Assembly (NCBI GenBank): GCA_963678675.1
Contig: OY783194.1
Span: 20,562,278-20,626,277 of the forward strand
DNA from: Xiphydria camelus
Taxonomy: Eukaryota > Arthropoda > Insecta > Hymenoptera > Xiphydriidae
Direction: 5' to 3'
Length of the DNA: 64,000 nucleotides
In this document: positions 47,337 through 58,833 of the stretch, one piece after another
How the letters are laid out: every line of letters begins with the position of its first letter
Numbering within the stretch: position 1 is the stretch's first letter
Notes under the pieces: model-generated
Databases searched by the model: none
The model's input: only the letters and a program-made list of their open reading frames with translations
What the model was told of the DNA's origin: nothing
Made by a program: the position numbers and the translations under genes

Positions 47337-47757
47337 ATTTTAACCCCAGGGATTTTGTTCCCTTTAAATATCTCATCAATCTCCTCACCATTTGCCAATC
47401 TTCTTCAGTTGGGTTTATTTGATGTCTACTAAGTACATTTACTGTATATGAAATATCAGGTCTCGTCACGCCTGATAAATATAACAAGCTACCTACAATT
47501 TCTCTAAATTGACAATTTATTTTCTCGTCTCTATCTACTCTTAGCTCGCCTTCTGTTTCTGATTCTCTCATTTTCCTTTCATTATTTGCCGCCTGAGTAG
47601 TCAGCATTGAAGTTTTCTGAGGATAAGCGTCCTCAAACCCATACTTTTTCAACAATTTTTCTACAAATTTTTCTTGGCTCAACTTCAATATTTTACTTTC
47701 TCTATCTCGTCTAATAGATACACTCAAAAATTCCTTTGGTTCACCCATATTTTTCAT
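47337..47757 (-). pseudogene. Copia RT thumb/connection region
   Basis: MKNMGEPKEFLSVSIRRD, then YLSGVTRPDISYTVNVLSR, the standard block after Copia RT. It ends at SLGLKL where the solo LTR is inserted, with ATTT duplicated on each side. Confidence 0.9.
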
Positions 47758-47764
47758 CTCAAAC

Positions 47765-49084
47765 TCAACTCTTAGGGAATTCTTTCATTTTTTCAGAATC
47801 ATTACTGGCCATTAGAATATCGTCCACATAAAGCACTAATATTAATAATTTGTTTTCTTTTCTCCAAACAAATAAACACGGTTCTAAATCGGAGTTCATT
47901 AAACCTAGCTTCAATACAACTTCGGTAAATTTTTCATTCCACCGTTTTGGGCTTATTCTGAGTCCATATAATGACTTCTTTAATTTACATACTTTTTCTC
48001 GTCTCTCTTCATCAGAATGCTCTGTGCCTTTCGGTATTTCCATATAAATTTCCTCATTTATTACACCATATAAGAATGCAGTTTTCACATCTAATTGAAT
48101 TACCTTTAATTCATATTTATTGATTATCGCCAATACTGCTCTTATTAATGACATTCTTGATACTGGAGCGTATGTTTCTCTTAGTTCATATATATTTTTA
48201 TCTTTAAAGCCTCTAATTACAAGTCTTGCTCTAAATCTCTCATCTCCATTAGGCTCAATTTTACGTTTAAATACCCATCTCGAATCAATTATATTAACTT
48301 TTTGCCCTGTACTTTGGTTTATTGGTCTTTCTACCTCATCCCAGACCTCATTTTTACTCATTGAATTTAATTCAGTTTTTACTGCTTCTTGCCATTTTAT
48401 TTTGTTTTCACTAGTCATTGCCTCATCAAAATTTACTGGATCTGAATTTATTTTTGCTAACAGTGCATGAAATTTCTCATCTATTAATTCATTTTTATTT
48501 ATTTCTTCCTCAGTTTGTGACATACTTGTTAGTAGAACTTCCGTATTGAACTCATCCCTTTCGGAAGTTTCCACTCGTATCTTTTTCTCATCTTCTGCAA
48601 TTAATTTCATTTCATTTAATTTCTTTGAATTTTCTTTTCTCGGCCTACCTCTTTTCCTTTTGATCTCTCCCTCCGATTTTAGTGTTTCCGTCGACTCATC
48701 TATTTTCTCTTCAAATTCAATAAACCATTTTTTCTCGTCTATCACCTCTCGTGATTCTGGTATATTCTTTATTGCTAGTTTACCAAATCGATCACCATAT
48801 ACTATCTTTTCATTAAATCTCGCATCTCTACTTTCATAAAACTTTCCTTCTTCTGGTTTTAAGAACAAATACCCTGTTGGAGTATATCCTACAAAAATTA
48901 CTTTTACACCTAAGGCTCTAAACTTTGGTCCCACTTTTCTTTGTACTTTGATATAAGCCAAACAGCCAAACCTTCTAATTTGGTTAATGGTAAACTTATG
49001 ATCTGGAGAAAACCTTGCCAAAGGCGTTATCATCTGATTAGCCTTATGCGGCGTGCGATTATACGCATATACCGCTCCCGATAA
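47765..49084 (-). pseudogene. Copia integrase end and reverse transcriptase
   Basis: It begins with SGAVYAYNRTPHKAN (integrase C-terminal region), then an acidic linker, then the RT core: QLDVKTAFLYG (motif A) and LYVDDILMASN (motif C, catalytic YVDD). A single extra base in a CCC run near 47783 shifts the frame a few residues after YVDD. Reading upstream of 49084 is foreign (insert) sequence. Confidence 0.93.
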
Positions 49085-49733
49085 TAGTACGGGAGCCAGC
49101 GACAGATTTTTTGTGACAATTTCCGCAAAGTTTAAAACCCGTTTATTTCGTAATTTGTACCCCGGAGATGCAAATTTCACTTTTCTGGCTAGCTTTCAGC
49201 GGTACAACGCTCCGCTAGAGAGCTTCAAAAACTGCAGAATAGAATCTAAAATGTGTGAGTCGAGCAAAGGTAAACCTTGTTTTATATATTTATTTAGACC
49301 ATGAATAATTTAAAAAAAATTGTCTGGCATAATTCTGATGGTGAAAAAGTTGTCTGGCAAGCGATTAAAGTAGTGCGCGCGATGTCGGTCGGCCGCACGC
49401 GCGCCATGGAACTGCACGCAAATCCTGGCTGTACCTATGCTAAAGAAATACTTCTGTTCGAAACAATTTTAAAACGCAAACTCTATGACACAAACAATTG
49501 ACACATTGATGACGTGTCCTCGTTGGGATTTTTTCTAACCATATATTATGTGTGTTTAAGAGAATAACTATTTTTATTAACTTTGTAGACAATAAATAAA
49601 TGTTATTGATTTATTGAAATTTACATTTTTTATTTATTTAGATATAAATTGAATACAATACTTACAAAATATATGTAAGTAAAAGTCAGGATATTTCAAT
49701 GGTCATTTTTTGAAAAGCTTATCGTATTAATGG

Positions 49734-49840
49734 TTACATAATTAGTGAACTATCGGTTTCATCGTCGTTATCCTCATCATCAGAGTGGTCCTCGTTCTCG
49801 GAATCATCAGACATCTCATACTCTCTTTCCATGTCATCGT
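49734..49840 (-). pseudogene. TAGTAC element gene, last exon with acidic tail
   Basis: Acceptor gtacttacag|AC. It completes an Asp codon and reads DDDMEREYEMSDDSENEDHS and an Asp/Glu-rich end, SLIM-stop. The splice phase fits the previous piece. Confidence 0.55.
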
Positions 49841-49981
49841 CTGTAAGTACATGGAAACAAAATCTAATTATTGGAATATTTACAGCAATGTTAATGAATT
49901 GTTTGGTTCCAATATTCAAACATTTATTTGTTTAAGAAACATATTTAGCGAAGTGAACAATTAATTTTTTTTTATCACTAC

Positions 49982-50046
49982 CTTTATTTTCAACAGCTTC
50001 CAAAGTTATGTCCTGAACTGATTGTGGAAGCTGCACGGAGAGAATT
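49982..50046 (-). pseudogene. TAGTAC element gene, continuation after the piggyBac insertion
   Basis: ILSVQLPQSVQDITLEAVEN, then a donor AAAG|gtagtg at 49982/49981. It follows KLTFK.VEG of the main exon once the piggyBac and MITE (50051-52699) are ignored. Confidence 0.55.
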
Positions 50047-50050
50047 TTAA

Positions 50051-52488
50051 CCCTCCATTGGTAAGGTTGGTTATTATCACAACTTTGGTAAGGTGGGGTA
50101 TAGCATACCCCATTAAATAAAACATCTTGTTTCAAGTATATAATGGAAATATTCAAAATACTATCTCAAAGGACATTTTTCATATTGATCTTAAGGTGAA
50201 TAAAAATAAAATGCATGAGAAGTAACCGAACAAAAGAAATGAAACGTTTATTTCCCCAAAGCATACATTTTTAAGACACTTTGAAATAATAAGCGCGCAG
50301 GTATTAAAAATATTATTATTTTGGAAATAACTACTTACAGACTAATTCTTCACGTTACAAAGCACCACGGAAAATTATATAATGATACATTTTTTTATGT
50401 TCTATTTCCTATCCGAAGCGTTACAAACGTCACATATTTGGGCTGCATGATCTAGGCAAACGAATGCATTACAAGACGTACATGTATAGAAAGATTTCCG
50501 ATCTTTATTTCTTGGACATATATTACACCTTCTGGAAAATTTTTGTCTTTTTGTTCCTTCTCCAGTTGCTCCCGGAATAATTTCTCCCAGTATATCCGAA
50601 ATTTTACGTCGCACAGTTAGACTTACCCGTGGATTTTGCAACCTACTCATTTGGAATGGTTTTACTAAACTCAGGGATAAATCTTTCAGAAAATGGCGCC
50701 GCTTTAGATTTCCATTCGTATTATAATTATAAATTACAAAAGCATTTATAGCAGCTGAGTTTAGTAAGGAAAAGAAAAGAGTTAGTGGCCACCTGCGACT
50801 ATTTCTTGATACACTGTATGTGGCGGACAATTGATCTACCGTATCCACTCCTCCTTTTGTCATGTTATAAAACATTATTTGATCTGGTTTCTTCAGTTCT
50901 TCAGAATCAGGATCAATTATATTATCATGATGTAGAGTTGATAGAAGGAGAACATTTCTATTTTTTTTCGGAATATAAGACACCAAGGATACGTCTGATT
51001 GAGAAGCAAATTTGGAAGTTCTTTCTTCCCGATTCTTTGTCTTTAGTAGTGCGCTAGGGATTTCTCTCTTATTTTTCCTGAGGGTCCCTCCTGACGTAAG
51101 TTTATATTCTTTTAATAACCGTGTAACCAAATCGTACGAAGTGAACCAATTATCAAACGTAACGTTTCTCCTTGATCCTCTAATTGGTTCTACCAATCGC
51201 AGAACTACGTCAGTCGGTTTATTACTTAGGGCATATGGACCTTCGGGTTGCTGGCCTACATACACTTCTAAATTTAGGACATAGAATGTTTTTGAGTCTA
51301 CAAGCGCAAATACCTTAAGACCATATTTAGCCGGCTTATTTGGTATATACTGGCGAAATGCGCACCGACCGCGGAAGGCTTCCAATTTCTCATCTATAGT
51401 TAAATATTCCGATGGTACGTAAGCTGCCTGGCAGTTTTCCACAAATCGGTCAAATATCGCTCGAATTGGAGCCAGTTTATCGATTTTTCGTCTTTCCTCT
51501 CGAGATTCTCTGTTGTCGAACCTCAGGCAACTAAGTAGGAACCTAAACCGCTTCAAAGGCATCGTAGCCCTAAACATGTCTACACCGGTTCCCTCACTAG
51601 CCCAAAGGTCATCTAGATTTAACCTACTAGTCCTAAAATAACCAGACATATATAGTAGTCCAAAAACGGCTTTGATTTCTTCAGTCGTTGTTTGTAGTAC
51701 GATGGATTTGTCGATATAGCTTTCAGATTTTATTCGAATTATCTGGTTAGTACATTCAACTATAGAATCAATAATAAGCTCGTCTATAAAAATATTCCAG
51801 CAATCAAAAGGGCTTTTGGCATTTTTAGCAACAGCTTTTGGTCCCGGAAGATGTACAATAATATTTTCCTGACGTGTGCGCACAGCCTTATTTCCTGGAT
51901 TAGCTACCTATTTAGTCTTTTTGTCAACTCCCCATAAATACCTTGGGGTTACTTCAGGTTGAAGCTCTTCGATAATATCATCTTCTAGTATCTCTTGCTC
52001 AGAATCAGACTCCTCGGAACGCTGGCTAACATGATCGTCACACTCGCCCTCAGAATCGGAATGAATGGGCTCTTCATCGGATTCCAGTGCTGAATTATCC
52101 GAAATTTGCCAAAGTCTGAGTGACTTTTCTAGCTCTTTTTTATATGAACGTGCGCTAGACATATCTACAAATAAAATTCACGGTAAACAAAAGAATATTA
52201 ATAGAATAATAATGCGCACTTACCTATGCAGGAACCGAAGAATTAATAAAAAAAAATTACGAATATGGTAAGGTGGGGTATGACATACCCAAGAGCACTT
52301 TACTTGCGTCGATCAAAGCTAACCAGCTGACTGATGGACTTCAAATAAAATGCTTCCTATCGCTGAACATTATATTTGAAGGTACTTGCGAGATGGTGCC
52401 ACGTATATTGCAGATTCCAAATTTATGGGCACTTTAAGTCTCTTGGGGTATGACATACCCCACCTTACCAACGGAGGGTTAAAGGAAA
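50051..52488 (-). mobile_element. piggyBac element 1, TSD TTAA
   Basis: 2438 bp. Ends CCCTCCATTGGTAAGGT and rc CCCTCCGTTGGTAAGGT, flanked by TTAA (50047-50050, 52489-52492). Subterminal copies of ggtaaggtggggtat occur near both ends. It carries one nearly complete transposase. Confidence 0.95.
50402..52162 (-). pseudogene. piggyBac transposase 1, complete length with one in-frame TAG
   Basis: From ATG at 52162 to the stop at 50402 the frame is 586 codons, interrupted only by a TAG at 51908-51910 (after KKTK). Usual family length is about 590. Catalytic Asp residues are seen in YLTIDEKLEAF (about residue 257), VTFDNWFTS (337) and GGVDTVDQ (440/443). An acidic N-terminus is followed by the conserved FRGRC, KPAKYG and RRWPL blocks and a C-terminal Cys-rich domain (CNIC, CTSC, CLDH, CDVC). 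Function: cut-and-paste transposition at TTAA. Reading through the TAG or starting downstream would leave the catalytic core intact. Confidence 0.93.
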
Positions 52489-52492
52489 AATT

Positions 52493-52699
52493 ACCCATCA
52501 ATGCAGGCTAACCCTGCATCATAGTGATGTTTCACTGAGCATTTACCGCGGTGATAGGAAAATAATCCTCTATACGCGTAATGATATTTTATAAAGAGAG
52601 AGAGAATACGTTATTATATCTTTACTGTGTTGCAGGGTAAATTCTCAGTGAAACGTCACTATGATGCAGGATTAGCCTGCATGATGGGTAATTTTTCCT
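52493..52699. mobile_element. TTAA-flanked MITE abutting piggyBac 1
   Basis: 207 bp, ends AGGAAAAATTACCCATC and rc AGGAAAAATTACCCATC, flanked by TTAA (52489-52492, shared with piggyBac, and 52700-52703). Inner arms catcatagtgacgtttcac are also inverted. Confidence 0.85.
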
Positions 52700-52703
52700 T
52701 TAA

Positions 52704-53232
52704 AAATCTTTCCGTGTGTAAACCCTCAACCTATTTGAATGTTAGCTTTCCTTCAAATTCTTCCCAGCCATAATCTTCTGGGGAAAATGTAGACGGTCGT
52801 GCAAGATGGCAATGTCGCCACAGATTAGCAATGTATGCTGTTCTCTTTAAATGCATTCGCAACTCTCTGCTGCATAGCAGCAATGCAGATCCATCTACTT
52901 TATCGGAATGCAGCTCCAAAATTTATTTTTTCTCATGTACTTTATAAATGCGGTGAAAGATCGCTAACCGTATTTCATATTTATATGTATAAGCAATTCT
53001 TTTAAATCCATACATTCTGCATACATACTCCTCAACGGTATTAAAAATATCATCGCCGCAGGTTTCTAAATCACTTAACTTAATAAAAGCATCCAAATAT
53101 TTGTCATCTTTCATTAATAAGGTCAAAGGACGAGTTTTTCCTTTTCTATAAAAGGCGGGGTTGTAATCACAACCAGTAAGTGCATGAAATGCAGGAAGAG
53201 CACTACACACTTTATCGCCTAGTTTTTGGGAC
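52704..53232 (-). pseudogene. TAGTAC element gene, main exon (GCDYNPAF family)
   Basis: Reads GSQKLGDKVCSALPAFHALT, then GCDYNPAFYRKGKTRPL, a helical middle with CRMYGFKR, and LKRTAYIANLWRHCHLARPS, then PEDYGWEEFEGKLTFK. Two in-frame stops: TAA after HEKK at 52920-52922 and TAG at 52728-52730 (expected Trp). Similar proteins (ALPAFHAFTGCDY..AF..KGK, then SPEDNGW) are widespread in insects and cnidarians as repetitive genes. The function is unknown to me. The N-terminal part is missing. Confidence 0.6.
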
Positions 53233-53640
53233 CCTGTGCCAATTATGAACTTTCTCGAATATTATTTATAACACATTTCCCGGATATTATTTATGACTCA
53301 AAGGGTCCCAAGGAGTGTCGAATTTCTCCCTAACACCGGTCTACGGCCCAAATGCGAGGAGTTCATAAAAATAGTTATTCTTAAACACACATAATATATG
53401 AAGGGTACAAGGGTGAAAGGGGGAATGTCAAAAAAAAACAAATTTACAGGACAGCAAATTTGCGCGCGGACATTCCCTCTATTTGCCTGTTACGCTAAAA
53501 TTGTAAACGTCTGTATCTCTTGACTGTAACTTTTTTTACCTGTAATCCTTTGCCAGCTGAAAGAATGCGAAAATTTTCAACTAGATGATGTAGAAATCAC
53601 GAATTGGCTAAAATGTGACATTCTCCCTTTGACACGTCAT
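53233..53640. other. TAGTAC element interior, no reading recognised
   Basis: A short inverted pair gggaccctgtgcc / aagggtccc (53228 and 53300). Otherwise nothing seen where the N-terminus of the gene would be expected. Confidence 0.4.
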
Positions 53641-54201
53641 CAATGTGTCGATCGTTTGCGTCATAGAGTTTGCGTTTTAAAATTGTTTCGAACAGAAGTA
53701 TTTTTTAGCATACAGCCAGGATTTGCGTGCAGTCCCATGGCGCGCGCGCGGCCGACCGACATCGCACGCACTACTTTAATCGCTTGCCAGACAACTTTTT
53801 CACCATCAGAATTATGCCAGACAATTTTTTTAAAATTATTTATGGTCTAAATAAACATATAAAACAAGGTTTACGTTTGCTCGACTCAGATATTTTAGAT
53901 TCTATTCTGCAGTGTTCGTTGGTCAAACAGAAAACTTTTGCACCATCGGAATGATGCCAGACAAGTTTTTTTTATAGCTATTTATGGTCTACATAACCAA
54001 ATTAAAAAAGGTTTGGCTTTGCTCGATTCAGACATTTTTGATTCTATTCTGCAGTTTTTGAAGCCCTCTAGCGGAGCGTTGCACCGCTGAAGGCTAGCCA
54101 GAAAAGTGAAATTCGCATTTCCTAGGTACAAATTACGAAATAAACGGGTTTTCAAGTTTGCGCCAAATTGTCACCAAAATCTGTTGCTGGCTCCCGTACT
54201 A

Positions 54202-57200
54202 TAATGCTAAATCCCACATGCTCTCGGGTAGTTTCGCATCAAATATATATACTCTTACTTTTCCCTGAATCGTTTGGTTAAATCTCTCGACGACACCATT
54301 GTGCTCTGGAGTATTTGGACTAGCCAGTTGAGATTCAGCCCCTAAGTTCTTTAATACATCTATCGTATGGCCTCCCGTATATTCTGTTCCTTGATCTGTA
54401 CGTAAATAACACACCTTTGCTTCATAACCTAATAAATTTCTACCACTTCTTACAAACATCTCCAAACAGTGACCTGCCTCACTTTTATGTTTTATGGGGT
54501 ATGCCATCGCGAATCTCGAATAATCGTCAACAAGTACCGCTGTAAATTTATACCCCTTTGGGTGTGAACTTGGTGATATAGGACCCATAACGTCCCCATG
54601 TATTATTTGTAATGGAGCAGTAGCTCTGTTTCTTACCTCTCTGAACGGCAGTTTCTTAAATTTGGAAATCTGAGATACTTCACAATCTAATATTTTCTCA
54701 TTAAATACCGCATCTCTTAATTCTTTATTGTCAGGAAATTTATTTTGCAATGCTTTTAGATAGTTTATCGACGCGTGACCTAATCGTACATGCCATAACA
54801 TAGCTTTATTATTTGCTATAAATTTATTGTTTTCTTTTTCAAATATTGTTATATCTTCTCTTGACTCATCCAAGTTTAACTCTTCTACACTGTGAATCTT
54901 ACGATCCCAGATCGTAATGTCAAAGTTAGATTGTTCATACGGAATTTTTGTTTCTTTATTTTTATTTTCTACCAGCTTATCCGCATCTCTAATCTCTTCA
55001 TTATTACTTTCTTCATTATTTTCTATTTCAACTTTCTCCGGATTTATTGTTTTAGATTCTAAATTTTCAATCTTTCTTTCTTTGATTTGTCTCGCTACTT
55101 CACCTCTCGTCAAGTATTTCCTGATCTGTGTCTCGCACTCAGCTACATTAGCTATCACTCTTTCAGTTACATATTTATTTTTCTCATCTCTCATCGAATT
55201 GTTTTTAATGATTTCTAAACTAATTATCCAATACGGTTTTCTGTATACACCTGAGATAAACGACTCTTTGGATATTGGATCCATAATATCTATTCTTTGA
55301 TTATCTAAATAAATTCCTAGACCCATATCAGCGAATTTTCTTAATGAAAGCAAATTAGCCTGAAGGACTTCTGCAAATATTATTTTATCTATTTCTAACA
55401 CTTCTCCATTATTCATCTCAATTTCAATTTTCCCCTCTCCCTCCGTTCTTATATCTGCGGATTTATTTTTGTTGGCGCATTTGATTACTCCCGTTTTGGT
55501 TTCATCTAGCGACTTGAAAATTAATTTACTATTTGTAAGATGCTCTGTGGCACCTGAGTCAGCTAAGAATTCTTGAATAAATTGCTTACTTTCTTCTAAT
55601 TCATTTTTAGCATACATTGTCTTTATGCCACTCATCTCCTCATATCCATTTACATTTTGAATATTTAAATTTTCTTTAATAAACTTACCTCTCTTGCCAG
55701 TTTGATTGTCCTTGAGTTTGTCATTTAATTGATTAGCAGGATTTGATTTGTTTTCCTTGGACTGATTCTGGTAAGTATATCTACCTCTCTTCTTTTGAGT
55801 GGAGAATCGACCTCTTTTCACATTTCCCCACCTCTCACTCGAGTCTGTTTTTCGTTTGTAACCTCCTCCAAAGTTACCTCTACCTCGATTACGGTTAAGG
55901 CTACCACGGAATTTAGTTAATTTAAAATTACCTCTTGTCTCGTCTCTTCCATTTTCACTTCTTTTACACTCAAAATGCTTATGTCCGAATTCTTTGCATT
56001 TATAGCATTTTACCCCCTTATCTTTATTCGGACAATTTGTACTGATATGTCCGTTATCATGACATATATAGCATCTTCGATTTTCGCCTTGGGCTAAATT
56101 GGCGGTTCTCACCTCACTCGTCTCAACCTTGTTCTGCTTTCTCATTGCCTCTTCCTGCATTACAACCATTTTTAATTCGGCATAGGTGGACTTTTTATTA
56201 TTGGTTTGTCGCGACATAAAATCAATAGTTTGTACAGAAGGTACTGACACCATTACAGCGTTGTAGAACGCATCTCTTTTCTCATCTTCTGACAAAGGAT
56301 TTGCATCGGGAGAATTTTCATATTTTCTAATTATCTCTTCAAACTCATCACAAAACTCTATTGCACTTTTCTGTCCGATAATATACTGTATGTTATAAAT
56401 TTGTCTTCTAACCGAGTGAGATGTTTCGTTGACTTCTGTTGACTTTAACTTTTTGATTTCATTTAATAATAGTACTGGATCTGTAATCTTCACAACCTTT
56501 TCGTGATATTTTTTGTCTAGATAATTTATTAGAATATCTCTAACCTTTTCTTTTTGCTCTTCGAGAGTTTTCTCATTAGCATTTGATTCTACTTTCTCAT
56601 CTATAATGTGTAGCAATTTATTGGCTTTCAATTCTGATTTAAAATAATCTAAGAAGTGTTCATACCTTGTATCTTTATCTAATTTATATCCTCTTTTTAT
56701 ATAACTCCCTTTACTCATTAATGCTAGTTTAATAGTTTCATTCATTTCACTTACTTTTAGTTTATCTTCTTGTCTAGCTCTTTCCATGTGCCTTTTTACA
56801 GCTTTCTCTATTTCTTTATCTAAATCTATTTCCCTTTCTTTGTCCTTGTGTTCCTCATCTCTCTCATCTCCGTCCTGGTCGTTTTTGTCATTTGTTTTAC
56901 TCATCTCATTTGCTTTACTCACTTCATTTGTTGGATAATCAATTTCATTGGCTTCACATATACTCATCAAATTTGCCACCGTACCTTTTAATTCAGAGAT
57001 ATGAGCCTCATACCTTTCTTGCATTTCAAATCTTTCCTTACTTGCTTTTTTCAACTCCTCTCTCACTTCTCTCAATGTCTCTATTGTATAATCTTGTGTA
57101 GTTTTCGATGCATTACATATTCCCTTAACTATGCCCGTAAGAGTATTTATTTGAACTTTTTGTTTTTCAATAGATTCCTGAACTGTAATATCACTTGATT

Positions 57201-57282
57201 CGTTAATTATGCCTTTTGATTTGACTTTGCTCGAGGTTTGTTTAAATAGACTAAGATTAACTTTTACTTCTTCTACATTCAT
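54202..57282 (-). pseudogene. Copia gag-protease-integrase part of the polyprotein
   Basis: 1027 codons from an ATG at 57282. Residues 1-390 are gag, with coiled-coil segments and an acidic Lys/Glu run. Two CCHC zinc knuckles lie at 404-417 and 426-439, followed by an Arg/Gly-rich stretch. The protease motif DSGA is at 575-578. Integrase has His831 and His836 and Cys867, but Ser at 870 where the family has Cys, so the HHCC zinc finger is damaged. Catalytic residues are Asp897, Asp963 and Glu999 (35 residues between the last two, DD35E). The reading ends at the insertion of 49085-54201 and continues in frame on its other side. Confidence 0.93.
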
Positions 57283-58812
57283 AATCTTTGGTGGGGTTTT
57301 ACCTGCTTTTAGAGCCTCAGCTGTTGCATTTGTATCACCTCTCTCTCTCTCATCTCCAGACTCTCCTTTTCCTCAATCATCTCTCTCTCATCTAACAGAT
57401 CGGCCCTCGTCTCCACCTCTCTTGCAACAGCTGGGCACTGGTAGTCCCTTGGCATTAACAGTGGATCACCATTTATTATCTGTGTCTCACTCCATTCCAC
57501 CAGGCTTTGCCATTGGTTTTCAGTCATCATTCTTCTTTCTGTTAAATGAAAATATATTATTTTATTATCATTTATTTCATGCCAAGGTTTTGTCTTCTGA
57601 GACCGGTTGGCTGAACACAAGTATGGCCAGTCTCAAAAGGAAGAGGCATGCTTGAAATAGGAACACACTATCTCTCACACACCCCTCCAGTCAATCAACT
57701 TCTGTGATACCGAACACAAGCATCATTCCATTTATTAACTCACAACCAGTATAATTTGAAATTGCAATTTCCTTTTATATTGTTTCTATTTTAATTCATT
57801 CATTATTTCGTATTCCTTGTTCAAGGTGTGCATGTTTGTGGGGGTTCTGCATGCTAGCCTACAGCCCTCTAGCACTTTTAATTATACCTCATTTCTGTTC
57901 ACCTCTCTTATCACATCTCTTACTTACCGGTCTTATAATTATCTCCCTTTTCTAGCTTAATGCTCAGATTATCACCATCAATTTGTAGGGTTATTATTTC
58001 CCCTTTGTGGTTTTCGTTTAATTTAAATGTTTCCTCTAGAAACTTCCACATCTCTAACAACTTTTCATTCTCTGTAAAATTAAATTTTATTTTAAAGACG
58101 TCTCTAATTATTTAATTAATATTCTACTATCACCTCTCTGTGCACTCTTAAATTTTTAATCTACTCGGCGCCCTTAATACGTCACACACGCGCAGGGTAA
58201 GCGTTGAAATTTATTTACTATTTTTTTTTTTTTTTTTTTTTTAATATGCACACTGAAATATTTCTTTACTTTCGTTCTTTTGAAATTCGCTCGAGCTAGC
58301 GTGTGCGGCTGCAGCCATGTTTCTCCTCGCTACCCCACGCGATGCGCGCGCACTTATTGCTTCACTCGTCTATCTTTCATCTCATTGATCAGTTATTCTG
58401 TCTCATTTCTTTATTCAAAATTTATTCACATCTATTAACTTTTTCTCTTTTACCGAACACGTTTTGTTTTCTCGTACATATTTTATTTTACCTATTCTCC
58501 TTTCGTTTACCGTTCAACGGTCCTGGCGTCCTCCTCCGCCATCTTTTCCCACGCGTGCTTCTTTCGGCTTTTCGCGCCTAAATCTCTCTCACGTGTCGGC
58601 ACTTAATTTTCACTTAAGTAGTTATTTATTTTACTTACTTTTTGTCTCATCTATCTCCTCTCTTTCTTTTTCCTCTGCCATTTTTCCTCTCTCGTCTCTT
58701 TGTCGGGGAAATCAGGAGTCTTCTCTCTGACCACGTGTCTTTGTCTTGGTTAACAGTTTTAATATCACTTTTCACTTCTAAATCCACTAATTAACAGAAC
58801 AGCGCAATTGAA
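57283..58812. other. Copia 5' leader (untranslated)
   Basis: About 1.5 kb of T/C-rich (plus strand) DNA between PBS and gag. It includes a (T)n run at 58221-58242. No gene. Confidence 0.6.
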
Positions 58813-58833
58813 GCGTGCTCTGGGCCCATAACC
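58813..58833 (-). promoter_or_regulatory. Copia primer-binding site (initiator tRNA-Met, internal)
   Basis: Directly inside the 5' LTR the minus strand reads GGTTATGGGCCCA, complementary to the anticodon-stem region of initiator tRNA-Met (tgggcccataacc), as in Drosophila copia, which is primed by a half-tRNA. Pairing continues imperfectly into AGAGCACGC. Confidence 0.75.

Larger units (their letters stand above)
49085..54201 (-). mobile_element. TAGTAC-type DNA transposon with long inverted repeats and a spliced gene, TSD TAA
   Basis: Ends TAGTACGGGAGCCAGC and inverse, flanked by TAA (49082-49084, 54202-54204). The inverted repeats extend about 430 bp on the left and, with an internal 140-bp duplication, about 570 bp on the right. 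Without the piggyBac and MITE inside, it is about 2.45 kb. It carries a minus-strand gene in at least three exon pieces. The integrase reading frame of the host Copia is intact across it. The superfamily is not clear: a 3-bp duplication would fit CMC or Harbinger, but TAGTAC ends and GAA/TAA targets fit neither well, and 5-bp duplications (ATAAT) are also possible. Confidence 0.75.

Noticed and set aside
47002..47422. Several plus-strand open frames inside the solo LTR
   Set aside because: GC-rich LTR sequence with no known protein motif.
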